NCBI GenBank assembly: GCA_932521025.1
Contig: OW051471.1
Coordinates: 10,168,001-10,232,000, forward strand
Direction of reading: 5' to 3'
DNA: 64,000 bases
Origin: Oscheius onirici
Taxonomy: Eukaryota; Nematoda; Chromadorea; Rhabditida; Rhabditidae
In this document: one piece after another, positions 33,497 through 44,416 of the stretch
Layout: the number at the start of each line of letters is the position of its first letter
Position numbering within the stretch: position 1 is the stretch's first letter
Notes under the pieces: model-generated
What the model saw: only the letters and a program-made list of their open reading frames with translations
Told to the model about the DNA's origin: nothing
Databases searched by the model: none
Translations under genes and position numbers: made by a program

Positions 33497-36094
33497 ATGT
33501 CTTCCAAACTCCTCCATCTGCAAGGTCTCCGTGCTTTCGCCATCATCTTCGTGGTTCTATTCCACTTTTTCCCAAAATTCTTCCCAAATGGCTATCTTGG
33601 AGTAGACCAGTTTTTCCTGCTTTCCGGTTATCTGATGACAATGATGCTGGAAAGGAATCCCAAATTTTCATTTTACAATATTTTGGATTTCTTCTACAGG
33701 CGAGTGAAGCGGATAGTACCGCTCTACTATTTAGCTACGCTTATGATTTTGGGCAAGTTCAGGCCATGTTAGCTTTACAGACATTTTAGTTTCCATTAAC
33801 TGGACACCAAAACCAACGTGGAAGACAAACTACGACTCGGCTGTTTATGCTCTGCTCTTTGCTACGAATCTTATACGCCCGACTGGGCTGGAAAGTTACA
33901 ATGAAAGGGTAAGTTGGAGACATTTTTTTGACAAACTTGAATTCAGCTCGGAATGGGAGTAGACATGTTCACTCACACCTGGTCTTTGGCAGTCGAGATG
34001 CAGTTCTACTTGCTCTTCCCAATCCTTTTCTACGTTGCACAGCTGATTAAAAACCGCTGGAGAAATATATTTTTGTTCACCTTTGGTAACACAGCATTTA
34101 ACAATGCAGTCGACTTCTTTTAGTACTCGTCTCTCTTCCCTTACATGCTCTCGCAGACGATTTCATCTCCTTCTACTGTGTATTCGCCAGAATATGGCAA
34201 TTTGTGGCAGGAATGATTGCTTTTTACGAGTCAAGTAGAAGCGATAGGAAAAGCCCAAACTTCGAACAACAAGAAGCACTGTTGGGAAAAGAGCATCAGG
34301 AAGAAGTGACTGACACCAAAGAGTCGGCACTCCGTCAAATGGTCACTTTTGCGAGTCTGGCAGCAACAGTAGCAGTCTTGTCCTCTAAGGAGAGCATTGG
34401 ACACCTTGCAGCCAGGTATTCTAGATCTCTTTGCTGTTTAAAAGCTGCTCAGAATTGTGACAATACTCATGACGACTCTGATTGTCCATGTCGGTGAGGC
34501 TTGCTGGATTCTAGAGAATAGAGTTATGGTCTTCACTGGAGAGATCTCGTACGGCTGGTACTTGGCGCATTGGCCAGTGGTGGCCTACATGAAAATGCAT
34601 AGTTTGAAGAATGATGACCGTGAGTTTTTTATTTGAATTTAGAGTCTTCCTAACATAAAGATACAAAAATTGCCCTACTTTAACAAATTCAGACATGCTC
34701 GTGAGCCTCTTCATTTCTCTACTCATCAGCATCGTCATCTATTTTGCGTATGAAAGACACTATCGTTTGTGGGACTGTAAAAGAATACTTGTAGTGACTT
34801 CAGGACTTCTACTTCTCAATGCAGCAGCTCTGATAAACGTTTACAGTGAGTTGTTTTCTAAAATGGTAAATAACAATCTTTGAGGTCAACTACCCAGTGG
34901 TGCAATTGTGATTCTCAATCAAGGTGTAGGAAACAATACCGATCACTTTTCGACTAACCACTCCGCCTATTTTTATGACTCGGACGACATGAACGAATTG
35001 ATCTCCGGATATGAGAACAAGACAAATCTGGAGCGAGCAGCTTTGAACGACTATATGAGTGGTCAGGACGGACCGCAAATCACTACATATCCTTGTGAAA
35101 AATTGAAAACCCTCTCTCCAATAGATCATCGTTGTCTGAGCGTCAGTTTCAATCAGAAGTCAGAACTGGGAATGTTTCAGACCTGGAATAACACGAGCAG
35201 CAACATGACCTTGTTGGTCATTGGCAACAGTTACACGGGAAATGCAATGAAGACGATTACGGAACAGTGCAAAGACGTCTTTCCAAGAATCTATAGCTCA
35301 TGGTCACATAGTAAGTTTGGGAGTTTTAATTACGTCTTGTATCATTTTAATATCAACTAATTTTTATCGGTTTGTGAATAGCTAAATCTGTTGATAAGAC
35401 ACGTTTCGCACTTTAACAATTTCTTTGATTTTCTCCTTGCATACGAAAATTTTAGCTTGTACACCACTCGTTCACGATAAAATCATTACGGGAGGTATTG
35501 ACTGCAGCGCAGATTGGTTCTTCATGGACGCCGTTAAGCAGTTCAAGCCGGACGTTGTGATGGTAGTAGGTCGTTACATCGATGTTAATGTCATCGATAA
35601 CGGCACAAATCCCTTTAATGACCGAATTTGGAAGGTTCGGAGAAACTTATCACAAAAAAAATATGAAGCTTAGGAGATGGTCGAGCGGATAACAGAACTC
35701 CAGAAATTGGTGACGAAGAAAATTTACATTTTGGATACGTTTGAATGGCCACCGAACGAACTGCCGGAGAAACTTTCTAAATTTTTGAGAGACGGAACCA
35801 CATTTAATGAGGTTTAATTATTGTTTTTTGCAAGAAAAAACTTTTCAGAATGACATTTTTATGCCGGTTAACAAGAACTGGTACTATGTGGCCAAGAGAA
35901 GGCTGGCTCGGTTGGTCGACGGTTGCGAAAAGTGCGAACTTTTTGACTACACCAACCAGTTTTTCGTCAATGGAGAATTACATTACTATGATCCAAAATA
36001 CTTTGTTAGCTACTTCACATATCCCCTGCACGTCAGTCCAGTGGGGATGGCCAGAATAGCTCCGTTGTATCGTCATATTTGCCATAATGTGTAG
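33497..36094 (+). CDS. OAC-type acyltransferase oac-D
   Basis: 691-aa member of the family, 11 exons: 33497-33752, 33790-33908, 33947-34085, 34124-34415, 34453-34619, 34693-34845, 34885-35141, 35181-35310, 35456-35634, 35674-35811, 35849-36094. Motifs are as in oac-B: LHLQGLRAFAIIFVVLFHFF, RRVKRIVPLYYLA, LLVIGNSYTGN and LHVSPVGMARIAP. Intron 1 (33753-33789) begins GCAAGT, a GC-AG intron whose position is fixed because exon 1 is 256 nt in all four paralogs. Exon 7 follows a TTTGAG acceptor, and the donor after exon 9 (GTTCGG) is weak. In TM-segment exon 5 the usual FIGE is FTGE. It lies head-to-tail with oac-C and converges on sr-1. Confidence 0.9.
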
Positions 36095-36164
36095 GACTGT
36101 AATTTATGCGTCTCCTACTCTAACCCCCATGCTCAAAAATGTTTACATTGTAAAAATCTTTATA

Positions 36165-37723
36165 TTAATGCACATTTGACGCAATTACTGACGATTGAAG
36201 CACCGAAACGAGTGCCGGTGTCTGCACTACTTTTCTTCGAGGCAACACGAGTATCCAGTTTGTGTAGGTTGGATTCATAACAATGAGGACGACGCCACCC
36301 GTCACACCGAACAAGGCCAAAAAAGAGAAAATGACCTCATTTAGATCTAAAACTATAATTATACAAAATTTGAGCCGCACTTACATTTGACTCCAAAAAG
36401 TTCTGAAAGAACAGTAACGACAAAGATGAAGACTGGCAGTGTGAGGCAAACCAATGGAATAGTGCTTTGTAGCATAAGTTGGTAAAAAAATTTTCTCTGG
36501 GTACGACGAAATTGTTCAGACATCACTTTAACGTCGAGAAGCTTGTAGGTGGCACTGATAAGAGGAACCATACAGCAGACATGATTGATACAATCGACCA
36601 GCATGACGCCGACAATTTTCTTTACTGCTTCAAATTTGTCGATGGCGATGATGCCAGGAAATGCAGCCACTTCGTCCGTGACACAACTGTACTCCTGAAA
36701 GAGATCTATTTACTATAACGCATTCGACACAGGGGAAAGGATAAAACATTGGTCGAATCGGTGCTCGATGTCTGGAGTGTTTTCTTTCAAACCCAGTACA
36801 TCTCTAGTATATTGGTTTGTACCTCTCTGATATTGGCTGACGATCTCATTCGAGAAAAAAAGTTTACTGCTATTCGGTACCGAAAAAGATCCTCGCGCTC
36901 TGGGCGGTCCGAAAACTGGACGTCTGTACTCTGGACGTCTGGACGACGTGTGAAATCTGGAAATCTGGACGGTCCAAAATCGCCTCGCTTCGCCCCGGTC
37001 GCGGCACATATATGATTGGCTCCAATTGGTATGTTTTTAGACTTGCAACGCCGTTTGTTACACTGGTTATTTCACTTATCTGGTTACGTTTATAGCCTAA
37101 TCGTAAAGAGATGTCATAATAACTTTATACTATTTACTATCGCTTCATTAACGCAAGATGATGAATTTAATAATCTCCGCTCACCAGTTTCCATTCAGCA
37201 AATGTTTTCGCATTGTCCACTGTGACTAACGCCGGTGAAAAGTAGTTAACGCCTTCGACAAAGACATAATTATACCCTAGTAGAAGAATGCTCCACAGAG
37301 GATGTTCAGATACTCCTTTGATGGTCAAATAACGAAAAACAAATAAGTGTAATAGAGTTATGCACTCAAGTACGACCAAAGCCTGGCCTATAGCTAGTGC
37401 CTGATTGGCGGAAATGAAACTTTTGCCAAAGCCACTAATGTAGCCGAGAGGTAACGGTAGAAGAATTATTGGCTTGGTTATGCAGTTTATCTGCAAACTT
37501 GAATTAAAACAAAAATAAATCCTACCCATAAGTCGGCAGCACACGACACCACTTGATGCCAGAGAAGGTACCACCTGTAGCGGCTCATGACAGTCGGAGA
37601 CAAAAACATTATGCAAAACATGACGTATGGATGAAGAATAAGTGAGAAGACTGTCAACCCGTGCATAAAATATTCATAGACATAATTTTCAACAGAAATA
37701 TTGAAATCGCTGCAGTTTATCAT
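36165..37723 (-). CDS. serpentine 7TM chemoreceptor sr-1 (Str/SRH-type)
   Basis: 331-aa receptor in four exons on the - strand: 37723-37526, 37490-37185, 36694-36385, 36346-36165 (996 nt). The N-terminal part reads LHPYVMFCIMF and then YRWYLLWHQVVSCAADLW (TM1-TM2). The middle part has PLPLGYISGFGKSFISANQ. The last exon has LALFGVTGGVVLIVMNPTY, the TM7 region before the cytosolic tail. The exon structure is shared with sr-3 on the other strand at 50.66 kb (first exon 198 nt in both). Expected to be a chemosensory GPCR in sensory cilia. The third intron (36695-37184) is long and contains repeated GGACGTCTG units. Confidence 0.8.
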
Positions 37724-37914
37724 CGACAGAGAAACGTGTGACCATTATTCTATCTCCCGATAATGGAGTAAACGTGCGTTACGTCGGTTAAATAAAGTTT
37801 CTTTTTAAAGAACGTGTGTAGGCGCGATAGTAACTGAGGTTCGATATTATTTGTGTGATGCTAATTGGCACAAGAATTGGTAATTGGTAGAGAGTACGAG
37901 AACGGATAAAACTG

Positions 37915-38166
37915 GCGGATTTGAGGATAAGATCACTTTGCACCAACCTGTTCTGGGCAGAAATGGTCACTCGGATGGATGCAAGTAGTTGGACGAAGAA
38001 GGTGACATAATGGACTCCACTTGAGGACAAAAGGCAACAAGGAGCTCCACGACTACGATGGACTGAGGACATTCTCAGAGAAGTTGGACCTTGTTGGTGG
38101 AAAAGAACGGATTTGGAATGGAAGACGATCAGATCTGCACTCGTCCCAGACATGAGGTTGCAATAA
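37915..38166 (+). repeat. LINE (RTE-type) 3' ORF fragment
   Basis: The + strand frame from about 37954 reads WAEMVTRMDASSWTKKVT, then a TAA, then APRLRWTEDILREVGPCWW and a short tail to a TAA at 38164-38166. The pattern W-x3-V-x-RM, a Trp-rich middle, an (R/P)RxRW block and a final WW is the C-terminus of nematode RTE/CR1-like reverse-transcriptase ORFs. Only the last ~80 residues remain, as expected of a 5'-truncated copy, and it carries an in-frame stop. It is followed by ATGAACATGAACATGATG, perhaps the 3' tail repeat. Confidence 0.65.
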
Positions 38167-38619
38167 ACATGAACATGAACATGATGCTAATTGGACGAAC
38201 GTAAATTCGAAAAATGCTATCAAGTGCATGTCACAAATGTTTAAATAATGAAATCTGAAATTGTCACTTCTTCTTCCTCCTCTCTCTTGTTACGTTTGAG
38301 TCATTATTCTATTTCCTGTGTTAGTCGAGCCGGTGGCAGCTGATTCTCCAGACTTCTCTTGCTCACGTTGTTGTGTGACTTTTCTGAAGAATTATTTATT
38401 TTCGATTAGGGAACAAAACCTTCTCAGAGTCCTCAAGGGCCTTATTATCAGTTTGCGGAACTCGCGGTTTGAGAAAATGATTATGAATCTGCTTCTGATT
38501 TCTTTGGAGGAAAAAGTTCTTACCCATCCAAGGCATGTACTGTCACCCAAGCTACCGTAGTGAAAGTCGATCCAGCGCGAATCGAACTCCCATGCAACGT
38601 CGAAATAAAGAAAGAGCTC

Positions 38620-39000
38620 AACTTCAAAAAGGGCTAGTCGACGTTTCAGCTCCGGCGATTCCTGATACGAAGCTGTTTTCAAAGGCATTCCCGATAGAGG
38701 TCAAGGTTCCACCAATGGAATTACTGTTTTTCAACTACCAAAAAGGGTTGAGGAGACTTTTAGTATTTGTAGCATCTTAAAGGTCTAAAATCTAAGAAAC
38801 TGACAATGGTTACTTGTTGAAGTTTGATTCGAATATTGTTCCTGGTGGACATTCAGCGAGAGCCAAGGAAAAAATAAAAGCCGAGAAGAAAAATAAGAGC
38901 ATTGAAATCGAGCAATAAGCGATAAGCTCGGTCCCTGTATAGCGCGAAAAAAACGATAAGGACATCTTATAGGAGACTACAAATTATAGTAGTTTTGCTT
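38620..39000 (-). pseudogene. relic copy of the clec-E 5' half
   Basis: About 330 bp aligns with 40490-40810: part of CTLD1, intron 1, the signal-peptide exon and about 60 bp of promoter. Shared segments include GACGTTTCAGCTCCGGCGAT, CAAGGTTCCACCAAT and GAATATNGTTCCTGGTGGAC. The signal exon is still partly readable, but CTLD1 has changed splice and coding bases (TAAAAGTCTCC where clec-E has GCCGCCAAAAAGGG-like coding), and there are no downstream exons. It lies directly 3' of clec-E in the array, a failed or partial duplication. Confidence 0.7.
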
Positions 39001-39328
39001 AAATGATTTACGGACTATTTCGTCACTAATGATAAATTTGACGTAGTTTCGCTTTTATTGCGTTTATCAATAAAAAAACTATTTCAGCTGTTTACAATTT
39101 CGACTGGCCGGACCAAATCAAAAGAGAAAAGAAGTTTTCAAGTAATCATGAAAGAAGCTGTGACATCCCAAGCTACAGAATCCGCAGTACAGGATACCGC
39201 CTTCATTTGACTATCAATGCAGAAGAATAACTATAAACAGCGTTGCCAGCAGTGCCGAAAAACCCAAAGGCTTGACTTGTGACGTTTTATTTTTTTCAAA
39301 GGACCAGTGAAAAAAACAAATACACTGG

Positions 39329-40753
39329 TTATGCTGCTCTGAAGTCTTTGGAATGCTTTCTGTCATATTTCTTCTCCAAAGTCACGGTCGCTCCAGGTAA
39401 AATTCCAGCTTAAAACAGACACATTAATCATGCAAACAAGAGAACTTACGCGTTTCACAAATGAAGGCCTGCGCTAAATTCATATTTTCGTTCACCCATC
39501 CTCCGGGGTTGGCCACTTCACTGTTCGCATTCAATTTGTAAACGTAGTCGCCGTTAGATGGATGGGTTCTATAACTGATAGTAATCTCTCAAGATAAGAA
39601 GTTTACAGTTTTGTTTCAAAGTTTGTATAACTTTCCAACGGAGAGCCGTCCACCCAGCGACAACTCGCGGTGTTTCCATTTGTGCAGTGAAGGCCAATCC
39701 AGGGACATTGACTGCCCAGACAGTGACCACCAACCAAATTGTAAAGAAAATCGTTTAGTTCCTTTGAATCGATCTTTGGCAAAGTTGCATCAATTTGGGA
39801 ACACTGTGATTGGGCTTCAGGCCATTGAATTTCCCAGTTGGCCATGTACTAAACTTGCTTTTATTTCTAGACGGCGTTACGCAACCTTGTAACATCGGCA
39901 ATTGCCAGTGTAGAGATTAAATCCGGGAGGGCATGTAGTAGAGGCACCTAAAAGTAGAAAACTGAACTTTCTGTAGACCACGACCGCTCTCATTATTACT
40001 CCAAGTCTCCCCTACCTTTCGGATATGATATCGTGTAAAATGTCTCGACAGCCGAATAAAAATAAACTAAGAAAAGCTCAGTTGCTTGGCTGTGACATTT
40101 TTAGCCTTTCATCATTGATCCATAGCATGCTGACAAAACTCACCTAAGGTGCACTCCGAAGACGGTTGTTTGCCAGTTGGCTTTACTGATGTTGTTGGAA
40201 TTGCAGGTGTAGGACAGATTCCACCGAGTGGCTGCGCATTTGGATCAACGCTGCACATAAACGGAAGAGCTGTGCTACAAACCGTGGTTCTAAAATTGAT
40301 CTTCCTTTAGGTAGAATTCTAAAAACACTAACACCCATTTGCCGTCTACGTCTTGTACGTAAGCACATGATTTTGAGGCTTCCGGTTCTCCAAAAGCCCA
40401 ATTTTTGTAGGCAAATGTGGCATTATCGGTCCAAGACCATGTCGGGGACAGCAAGAGACTTGCACCAATCCAATAACTGACAGAACTTGACGTTTCAGCT
40501 CCGGCGATTCCAGAAACGAAGCTGTTTTCGAACGCGTTGCCAATAGAGGTCAAGGTTCCACCAATAGAATTACATTGTTTTTCAGCTGCCAAAAAGGGTT
40601 TGGGCGTTTTATAATACTTGTAGCATCTGAAATGTTTATGATACAAGAAACTGGCAATGTTTACTTGTTAAAGTTTGATTCGAATATGGTTCCTGGTGGA
40701 CATTCAGTGAGCACCAAAGAGAAAGCAAAAGCCAAGAAGAAAAATATGAGCAT
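39329..40753 (-). CDS. secreted two-domain C-type lectin clec-E
   Basis: 345-aa secreted lectin, seven exons on the - strand: 40753-40665, 40626-40333, 40289-40144, 39947-39886, 39848-39607, 39574-39450, 39408-39329. Signal peptide MLIFFLLAFAFSLVLT, then ECPPGTIFE. CTLD1 has CYKYYKTPKPFLAAEKQC, YWIGASLLL and GEPEASKSC, so a Glu-Pro is kept where EPN binds calcium in other lectins, but without the Asn. The linker is Thr/Pro-rich. CTLD2 has PKIDSKELNDF, CPWIGLHC and CRWVDGSPLESY. The last exon follows an AAG acceptor and gives a basic tail. A TGATAAG site lies about 20 bp upstream of the ATG. It is more divergent than clec-F, -H and -I. Confidence 0.85.
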
Positions 40754-40770
40754 TGAACTCGATCCTCTAG

Positions 40771-40778
40771 TGATAAGC
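40771..40778 (+). promoter_or_regulatory. GATA-type site upstream of clec-E
   Basis: TGATAAGC, about 20 bp upstream of the clec-E ATG (gene on the - strand). The equivalent position in the relic copy near 38922 reads CGATAAGC, so the motif core was duplicated with it. Confidence 0.4.
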
Positions 40779-41153
40779 TGGGCGTCTATAATGCACGAAA
40801 AGATGATTAAAACAGCTTATAGCAGACTATTGTCAGCAGCTCTGCTTGTTGCCTTTCCATTTTTTGTCAGTAATAGCGGAGTTGACATTTGCCTTTGTTT
40901 GATTGCAAATTTCAACGCTGCCAATAATTTAGGCTGACCTTTGTCGTTTCCTATGGCGCTGCGCATAATTGAGAAGTTAGCTTTTAATGCCGTTGTCTAC
41001 TGAAAAGCCGTTTCTTGCATTGAAGGCAAGTTTCAACACCTGTTTTTAATTTTGTTCTGACGTGGAGTACGTTGTAAAAATGAAATTTTACAAAACTTAC
41101 TCTCTTTAAAGGGACTAAAATTGGATAGAAGTTTTATACAGCGTTTAAAAAAT

Positions 41154-42346
41154 TCATAAAAACTTCATGATGGCACTTTTCCGTAGAGGACTTAGGAGAT
41201 TCTTTTGGTAAGAAGCTGCCGAGAGCAGTGAAGTTTGTGTAGAGGCTGAAAATGGTTTCGCTTCCTAAAATAAGCGAACACACGTTTTTGGCACAACAAG
41301 CTGTAAGTGTTCGTGTTACTTTCGGTCTCCCATCCTCCTGGAGCTGTTACGGCATTGTTTGCAGCCAGGATGTAAAAACTGTTTTGAGGACTGAAACCAA
41401 ATGTTACGCTTTTGGAAGCTGGAAAATGTTACAATCCAGTGTAGAAGTTGGTATAGACTGGAACAGAACCATCCGTCCAACTGCAAGAACTTTGGGTACT
41501 ATTCAAGCAGTGCAGACCAATCCATGGACACGCGTCATACCAACAATCGACTCCAGGTAAGTTTGTTAAGAAATCGTTCAACTCAGGAGTATCAATTTTG
41601 ACCATTGCTGCATTGTCGTTGGTGCAAGCGGCCGTGGCAGAAGAGAAGTTCAAAGGTTTGTTAGTATACTGTAATGATATCTTACTCCAACGGAATTAAA
41701 AAACTACCTTGTAGCACATGCAGTTGCCAGCAAAGAGTGTATATCCTGGTGAACAGATGGCACCTGGACACGAAGACGGAGCACAAGTGGGAGAAGGTTG
41801 TTGTGTTGGACAACTACCAGGTTGAGGGGCATTCGGGTCCACAGAACAGACGAATGGCAAAGCGCTATTACAAGCTCCAGATCTGAATTTTCCTTCAGGT
41901 CTTTCAGTTCAGGTGCATACATCCACTTGGAGTCGGAATCTCTTATCAGGCCGCAAGGATAGGCGGCACCTGGCTGCCCAGGAGCCCAATTTGTGTACGA
42001 CATGGATGTGTTGTAAGTCCAGGACCACAAATCAATCATAAGTTGATTGGCTCCAACCCAGAAGTTTGGTGTCCTTCCAGTAGCACCAGAAGCGATTCCC
42101 GAAACGTAGCTGTTTTCAATGTTGCTCTGAACTGCGACCAAGTTCCCGCCAATGGAGTTACATTGCTTTTCGGCTGCAAGGAAGGGCAGAGAAGTGTCGT
42201 AATATTTGTAGCATCTGGAGTAAAAATAGCTAATATGAAATTGACTGGTCTCACTTGTTGAAAAACGTCTCGTAAATTGTATCTGGAGGACATACTGCTA
42301 GAGAAGTGGAAGCAAAGGCTAAAATAACTCCCACCGATAGTAGCAT
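41154..42346 (-). CDS. secreted two-domain C-type lectin clec-F
   Basis: 331-aa lectin, exons on the - strand: 42346-42255, 42214-41921, 41882-41708, 41668-41433, 41390-41284, 41245-41154. Signal peptide MLLSVGVILAFASTSLA. CTLD1 is almost identical to that of clec-H (VAVQSNIENSYVSGIASGAT, FWVGANQLMIDLWSW, NWAPGQPGAAYPCG). Unlike all its paralogs the linker exon runs straight into the cysteine exon (SSCPGAICSPGYTLFAGNC): the intron at the CPG codon is missing without any loss of coding sequence. CTLD2 has KIDTPELNDF, CPWIGLHCLN and CSWTDGSVPVYTNF. The tail resembles that of clec-C. An AGATAAG site is at 42401, about 55 bp upstream. Confidence 0.87.
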
Positions 42347-42708
42347 GGCGTACTGGATGATCAAAAGATCGGGAGTTTGCCTTTTAATAAAGGCGTGCTC
42401 AGATAAGACGGTTGTAATCTCGTAATCACCTTCATTTCCGGAAATGGCGTGGTATGTGTATAGTATGAGAGTGACTTACTGCTTGCTGCTGATAAGTTTC
42501 AGTCTCGTCTCCACAAGTATTGATAACATTTTTCAACAAGAGTTATCCCCTCTATTTTTATCACTGCCTCCCCGCTTTCCTCACTTTTTTGTTAACTTTT
42601 GCGAGTCGAAGTCATCTTATTGCCCACGTTTTCACTCTGATGTTGCCGATATTTTACGTGTTAACATTTGCACTTTATTATATCCGAGTTCGATATCTGA
42701 GTAAATAT

Positions 42709-43998
42709 TTATAAGGTTTCTCTTTGACACAAAGAGCCCTGAATCTGAGATGTGTATCTGTAATCCCATCCTCCAATTCTAGACACTCCTCTCGTAGCAT
42801 CCAATACATAGTTGTAGTTTCCAAAATACGGATACGGACTGAAACAATTTTATACTATGACTAATAATTATCTTACTCTCCCGACTCGAAATTCATATAT
42901 CCAGTTAGCGGAGAACCGTCTGCCCAAGTACAACTTTCGACAGAGCCGTCAGTACATCGAAGTCCGATAAAAGGGCACTCGTTTCCAAAACAGTCGAAGT
43001 TTAACAGGCTGACCAGAAAAGCGTTCAATTCAGCTGAATCTATCGTCGCCAACATTCCACCGTCATCGCTGCATGTCTTGTTAGCGCCATCCCAATGTAA
43101 AGGAATCTGGTCGTACTGTAATCCTGATTTGAAAAATGTCATGAATGTAAACCTACCCCATAGCAGAGGCAGTTGTTCCGGAAAAGAGTGTAGTCATTTG
43201 GACATTTCGCGTTGGCTGAAATCACGAGAAGATTTACTTCTGTTTGGTTTTGAAAGGCTATACAATGCTGTAGGCAGCCTAATTGAATTTTGGTAACATA
43301 AAATCTCAAGAAGCAGAAAACAGAAAGTATTTAGACAAACAACGCCGTTCGAGATTGCTAAAGATATGGTACGAGTCAGCCACCATATCCAGCATTTCTG
43401 ATGACGTTTACCTGGACAGAGTGGCGACTGAGTAGTTGTAGGTTCAGGAATGACTGTACTTTCAGGTTGAACTGCTCCAGGATCCATAGCACACATGAAT
43501 GGAAGAGCAACATTACAAGCAGTAGTCCTGAAAGAGCTTAATACTTTCGTAAATCAGCTAAACCTACTTCCACTTAGCGTCAGCATCTCCTTGATAACCA
43601 CAAGCATTGCACAATGCTTGTGGTTCTCCAGCTGCCCAGTTTGTGAACGAAAAGGAAGTGTTTGTGTAAGTCCACGACCAAGAGTTTGAAAGAAGAATAT
43701 TGGCTCCGATCCAGAAACTTTCGGAACCCGATGAACGAGAGCTCGCTACTCCAGAAACATAGCTGTTTTCGAAGGCGTTTTGAATTGAAACCAATGTTCC
43801 GCCAATTGAATTACACTGTTTTTCAGCAGCAAGGAAGGGAAGGGATGTATTGTAATACTTGTAGCATCTAGGATAGTGCTTCATGGTTTAAAATATGTGG
43901 TCTTACTTGTTGAAGAAAGACTCATATTGAGATTCGGGAGGACAACTAGCTGCTGTTAAAGAAACGATGAGAGCAAAAAGAAAGCTTCGGAAGAACAT
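42709..43998 (-). CDS. secreted two-domain C-type lectin clec-G
   Basis: 311-aa lectin in six exons on the - strand: 43998-43907, 43867-43568, 43527-43412, 43215-43157, 43115-42877, 42838-42709. Signal peptide MFFRSFLFALIVSLTAAS. CTLD1: CYKYYNTSLPFLAAEKQC, SFWIGANILLSNSWSW, NWAAGEPQALCNACG (Glu-Pro kept). CTLD2: DGGMLATIDSAELNAF, CPFIGLRCTD, CTWADGSPLTGY, ending LCQRETL. It has no separate tail exon, unlike clec-C, -E, -F and -H: the stop follows directly after the last cysteine block. Together with clec-E it forms a more divergent pair. A TATA box lies about 30 bp upstream. Confidence 0.87.
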
Positions 43999-43999
43999 T

Positions 44000-44416
44000 T
44001 GTGCTCTATGGGTTAGATAACAGACGGTTTTTATAGAAGCACTTGCTGATTTTGGATCGAGAGAAGACTCTGTTCATGGTTCAATGTCAGCAAGAATAAC
44101 GCCCAAAGTTCAAGTTTTATCACGCAATCCATTGACAGATGCGGTTCGAACCCCCGCCCGGGCAAATTTTTTTCCCATATTTTCAGAAAGCTCCAGTCTC
44201 CACCCAACCACTGCGTGTTTCAACTTTATTTGAGCTGGTTTAGCCGATTCGACCAATTTTCACCAGTTTCTCAACAATATACTTTGTGTTTATTATCAGG
44301 GGAAAAAGTCATTTCAGTGTTTCAATTCGGAAACGTATCTGTTTTCGAAAACAACAAAAACATACAAAAAGACTTTTTTAACAATGGCAGATAACTCCTG
44401 ACAATTAAATTGTAAT
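44000..44416. other. spacer between clec-H and clec-G
   Basis: Contains the clec-G promoter and, near 44142, a GCGGTTCGAACCCCCGC palindromic B-box-like motif followed by a T run. It is not a folded tRNA. Confidence 0.4.
44028..44035 (-). promoter_or_regulatory. TATA box of clec-G
   Basis: TATAAAAA on the - strand, about 30-37 bp upstream of the ATG at 43998, implying a very short 5' leader. Confidence 0.45.

Noticed and set aside
8862-36094. An operon of the four oac genes
   Set aside because: Spacing is many kilobases with other genes in between; trans-splice acceptors alone do not make an operon.
37788-38153. 121-codon - strand frame
   Set aside because: Antisense of the LINE C-terminal fragment, whose + strand frame has the recognisable motifs.
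44120-44180. tRNA-like GCGGTTCGAACCCCCGC motif
   Set aside because: Only the T-loop-like palindrome is present; no cloverleaf could be formed.
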